A stretch of 6,423 bases of DNA, from NCBI GenBank assembly GCA_946479995.1, contig CAMLIU010000098.1:1-6423 (forward strand), given 5' to 3'. Numbering within the stretch: the stretch's first letter is position 1; every line of letters begins with the position of its first letter. This stretch comes from an uncultured Gemmatimonadota bacterium (GTDB lineage Bacteria; Gemmatimonadota; Gemmatimonadetes; Gemmatimonadales; Gemmatimonadaceae). Made by a program: the position numbers and the translations under genes. Under the pieces are notes generated by a model. The model was not told the DNA's origin. It was given only the letters and a program-made list of their open reading frames with translations, and ran no database searches. Below, piece by piece: positions 4,202 through 6,423 of the stretch.

Positions 4202-6423
4202 TCAGAAGGCGACGGCCAGCCTCGTCCACACGAACCGCCCGTTGAAGCCGAAGGGCGAGATCCCGTTGTACGGGAAGATCCCGTAGTTGGAGTTGCCGCC
4301 GTTCTCCCCCGGCGGATTGAGGTAGCTGCCGTTGTTGTTGTTCCGGTCGGGATAGACGTCGAACACGTTGTCGGCACCGAGGGTGAGGGTGAAGCGCTGG
4401 AAGGTGTACGAGCCGCTCACGTCGGTGATCCACTTGGGGGAGAAGACCTGATCGAGCGGGCCGTAGGCGTTGGTGGGCGTGGAGCCGTACGAGGTGACCT
4501 GCCCGAAACGCTGCGTCCGCAGCATCAACCCGAAGCCACGCAGGTCGAAGTTGCCGGTGAGGATCAGGTTGTTCTCCGGGTTTCCCTGCTCGATGCGCCC
4601 CTGCTCCACCCGATCGAAGAGCGAGCTCTTGAGCTTGGCCAGGTTCGTCGGGAGCGTGTCGACGCGAGTAACCCGGGTGCGATTGTGGTTGTACGCTGCG
4701 GAGAGACGCAGCACGCCACTGTTGGCCATCGAGACGCCGTAGTTGGCAATGACGTCGAAGCCATGCGTCTTCGTATCGATGGCGTTGGTGAAATAGCGAC
4801 CACCCTGGACGCCGGTCACCCCGATCCGGTTCAGCGCCGCCGCGGCCGAATCGCCGGTGAAGTTGTTCGAGAGCACGATGCGATCGTCGATCGCCACGTA
4901 GTAGTAGTCCGTGGTGAGCGACAATCCGGGCAGCGGCTCGGTCGCGAAGCCGATACCGTAGTTTCGCGACTTCTCCGCCTTGAGCGGCGACGAGCCGAGC
5001 GCCTGCGCCTCGGGCGAGCTGGCGGGGAAGGTCTTGATGTCGTAGGGGATGCCACCGACGAAGTTGGTGGCGGTGGACGAGAAGAATTCCTGCATCAGGG
5101 ACGGCGCGCGAAAGCCGGTGCTTGCCGCGCCGCGCAGGGCAAAGCCCTTCACCACCTGGTAGCGCGCCGAGACCTTGCCCGTGGTCGTGGAGCCGAAGTC
5201 GCTGTAGTTCTCGTAGCGGCCGGCGACGTCCACGAGGAGCTTCGAGGTGAGGTCGGACGAGAGGTCCGTATACACGCCGACGTTGTTGCGGCTGTGCGAC
5301 CCTGCGTCGCCCTTCTTGCCGCCGCTGTCCGCCTTGAAGCCGGGGAACACCTGCGAGCCGGGGGCGCCCGGCCGCGACGTCGGGTTGCCATTCGCGTCGA
5401 GTACGTGGACCCCGCCGTTGCGCCACGAGTCGTACTCGCCGGCGACAATGGCGTAGTTGTCAGCGCGGAACTCCGCACCCGCCGCGACGTTGAATGGAAC
5501 CGGCAGCATGTCCTTGAAGCTGCGGTTCACGTCGAGCGTCGTGGTGCTCTGCCTGAACCGCAGCTTGCCGGCATCGAACTCGGTGGGCGAGGTGGGACCG
5601 AGTGACACGTTCGCCGAGTTCTTGATGGTGAACGCGAACTGGTTGCCGCCGTAGACGCTGCCGAGATCCCAGTTCCAGCCGCCGGCGACGCCGGTGAGCC
5701 CGGCAGCGATCGAGGCGTCGTCGATGTCGCCGTGGATCATCGGCAGGAAGCCGTTCGGATAGAGGTTGCGGAGGGTGCGATCGTCGCTCGGGCGGCGCCA
5801 GAAGCCGGGCGCCTCGGAGCGGCGCACGGCGACGCCGCCGAAGGTGTAGAACTCGACGCCGCCGAGGGGGCCGCCCGCGTTCCAGAAGCCCTGCACGTCG
5901 TGCGTGGCGGCGTCACCCTGCCGATGGTTGATGCGGCCCGGCACCGGGAGGTTCGGATCGGTCTCGCGTGGATCGCCTGGGAAGTACTGCACCCGGAGGT
6001 CGGGAAGGGTGCGGTTCGTGAAGCCCCGGTCGCGCAGCTCGCCGGTGAGATGCAGGAAGCCGTTCTGGGCGAAGGTCCAGCCGTGGTCGAGCGACGTCTG
6101 GAACACGCGCCCGTCGCGTGCGTCACGATCGCCGACCTGTCCCGCGAATGGCACCGAGTTGTCCGGACGGTTGTAGGTGGTGACGTCCTCGCCGATCGTG
6201 GTCGTCGAGGAGCCGGGCGTCCCCTTCTTGAGCACGATGTTCATCACGCCGGCGATGGCATCGGAACCATACTGCGCCGCGGCGCCATCGCGCAGGATCT
6301 CGATGTGGTCGATCATGCTCGCCGGGATGGCGTTGATGTCAACCGGTGCCGAGCCGCGGCCGACGAACCCGTTCACGTTGACCAGCGCGCTGTTGTGTCG
6401 CCGCTTGCCGTTCACGAGGACGA
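4202..6423 (-). CDS. TonB-dependent outer-membrane receptor, C-terminal part (N-terminus beyond right edge)
   Basis: This is a 22-stranded-barrel family receptor that imports a scarce ligand across the outer membrane using TonB energy. The frame stays open to the right edge, giving 739 visible residues. The apparent GTG at 6415 is internal, because the preceding codons (Val, Leu) continue the plug-domain motif VLVNGKRR. The plug continues with VDINAIPASMIDHIEILRDG and AAAQYGSDAIAGVMNIVLKKG, the classic end of the plug, within about the first 70 visible residues. Barrel landmarks follow: GRYENYSDFGSTTTGK, LRGAASTGFRAPSLMQEFFS, and near the C-terminus LGADNVFDVYPD. The protein ends RLAVAF, with the terminal Phe expected for outer-membrane assembly by BAM. 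The signal peptide, TonB box and first part of the plug are missing because of the window edge. The ligand (siderophore, peptide, sugar, aromatic) cannot be told from sequence. A Asn-rich stretch (DRNNNNG) near the end is probably an extracellular loop. The family is certain, the substrate unknown. Confidence 0.95.
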   Translation of the reverse strand, partial: VLVNGKRRHNSALVNVNGFVGRGSAPVDINAIPASMIDHIEILRDGAAAQYGSDAIAGVMNIVLKKGTPGSSTTTIGEDVTTYNRPDNSVPFAGQVGDRDARDGRVFQTSLDHGWTFAQNGFLHLTGELRDRGFTNRTLPDLRVQYFPGDPRETDPNLPVPGRINHRQGDAATHDVQGFWNAGGPLGGVEFYTFGGVAVRRSEAPGFWRRPSDDRTLRNLYPNGFLPMIHGDIDDASIAAGLTGVAGGWNWDLGSVYGGNQFAFTIKNSANVSLGPTSPTEFDAGKLRFRQSTTTLDVNRSFKDMLPVPFNVAAGAEFRADNYAIVAGEYDSWRNGGVHVLDANGNPTSRPGAPGSQVFPGFKADSGGKKGDAGSHSRNNVGVYTDLSSDLTSKLLVDVAGRYENYSDFGSTTTGKVSARYQVVKGFALRGAASTGFRAPSLMQEFFSSTATNFVGGIPYDIKTFPASSPEAQALGSSPLKAEKSRNYGIGFATEPLPGLSLTTDYYYVAIDDRIVLSNNFTGDSAAAALNRIGVTGVQGGRYFTNAIDTKTHGFDVIANYGVSMANSGVLRLSAAYNHNRTRVTRVDTLPTNLAKLKSSLFDRVEQGRIEQGNPENNLILTGNFDLRGFGLMLRTQRFGQVTSYGSTPTNAYGPLDQVFSPKWITDVSGSYTFQRFTLTLGADNVFDVYPDRNNNNGSYLNPPGENGGNSNYGIFPYNGISPFGFNGRFVWTRLAVAF

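Noticed and set aside
4194..5426. 410-codon minus-strand frame overlapping the receptor in another phase
   Set aside because: Arg/Gln/Pro-rich low-information translation; it is an out-of-phase shadow of the receptor.
3959..5605. 548-codon plus-strand open frame antisense to the TonB receptor and the start of the ligase gene
   Set aside because: Its residues are a Val/Arg/Glu/Gly/Ala-rich mixture with no family motif, typical of the antisense frame of a GC-rich gene. The opposite strand has clear plug and barrel motifs.
6413..6415. GTG at 6415 as the true start of the TonB receptor
   Set aside because: The upstream codons extend the conserved plug motif (VLVNG), and a receptor starting here would lack a signal peptide and TonB box; the gene simply continues past the window edge.

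Overview
The window is GC-rich bacterial DNA with four genes, all on the minus strand. In transcription order (right to left) they are the 3' portion of a TonB-dependent outer-membrane receptor (runs off the right edge), a complete acetoacetate-CoA ligase, a complete 4-hydroxyphenylpyruvate dioxygenase (HPPD), and the 5' portion of homogentisate 1,2-dioxygenase (HGD, runs off the left edge). No RNA genes, insertion sequences, CRISPR arrays or phage genes are visible.

The TonB receptor implies a Gram-negative (diderm) organism. The high GC content, strong GC preference at third codon positions, and the flavour of the HPPD and HGD proteins (HPPD with the FPINGTDYIEFYVGNAKQAA N-terminus, HGD of a compact type starting MPYYH) suggest a Gemmatimonadota- or Bacteroidota-related aerobic heterotroph. 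The GC content favours the former. This placement is an inference from remembered family resemblance, not from a database search.

Layout: 1-608 HGD (5' part); 609-872 an intergenic stretch with less GC-biased composition, short repeats, small inverted repeats and a doubtful 57-codon ORF; 873-2009 HPPD; 2010-2089 a short leader with a duplicated Shine-Dalgarno-like octamer; 2090-4105 acetoacetate-CoA ligase; 4106-4201 a spacer with a perfect 19-bp inverted repeat and a possible leaderless promoter; 4202-6423 the TonB receptor (3' part).

The three enzymes fit one pathway. HPPD makes homogentisate from 4-hydroxyphenylpyruvate (from tyrosine). HGD opens the ring to maleylacetoacetate. After isomerase and fumarylacetoacetase steps, whose genes are not in this window, the products are fumarate and acetoacetate. 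The ligase would activate acetoacetate to acetoacetyl-CoA for central metabolism. The receptor is separated from them by the strong hairpin and has no demonstrable role in the pathway. This is a conventional catabolic cluster. I see no evidence of an undescribed system; the points most worth a second look are in the three intergenic regions.
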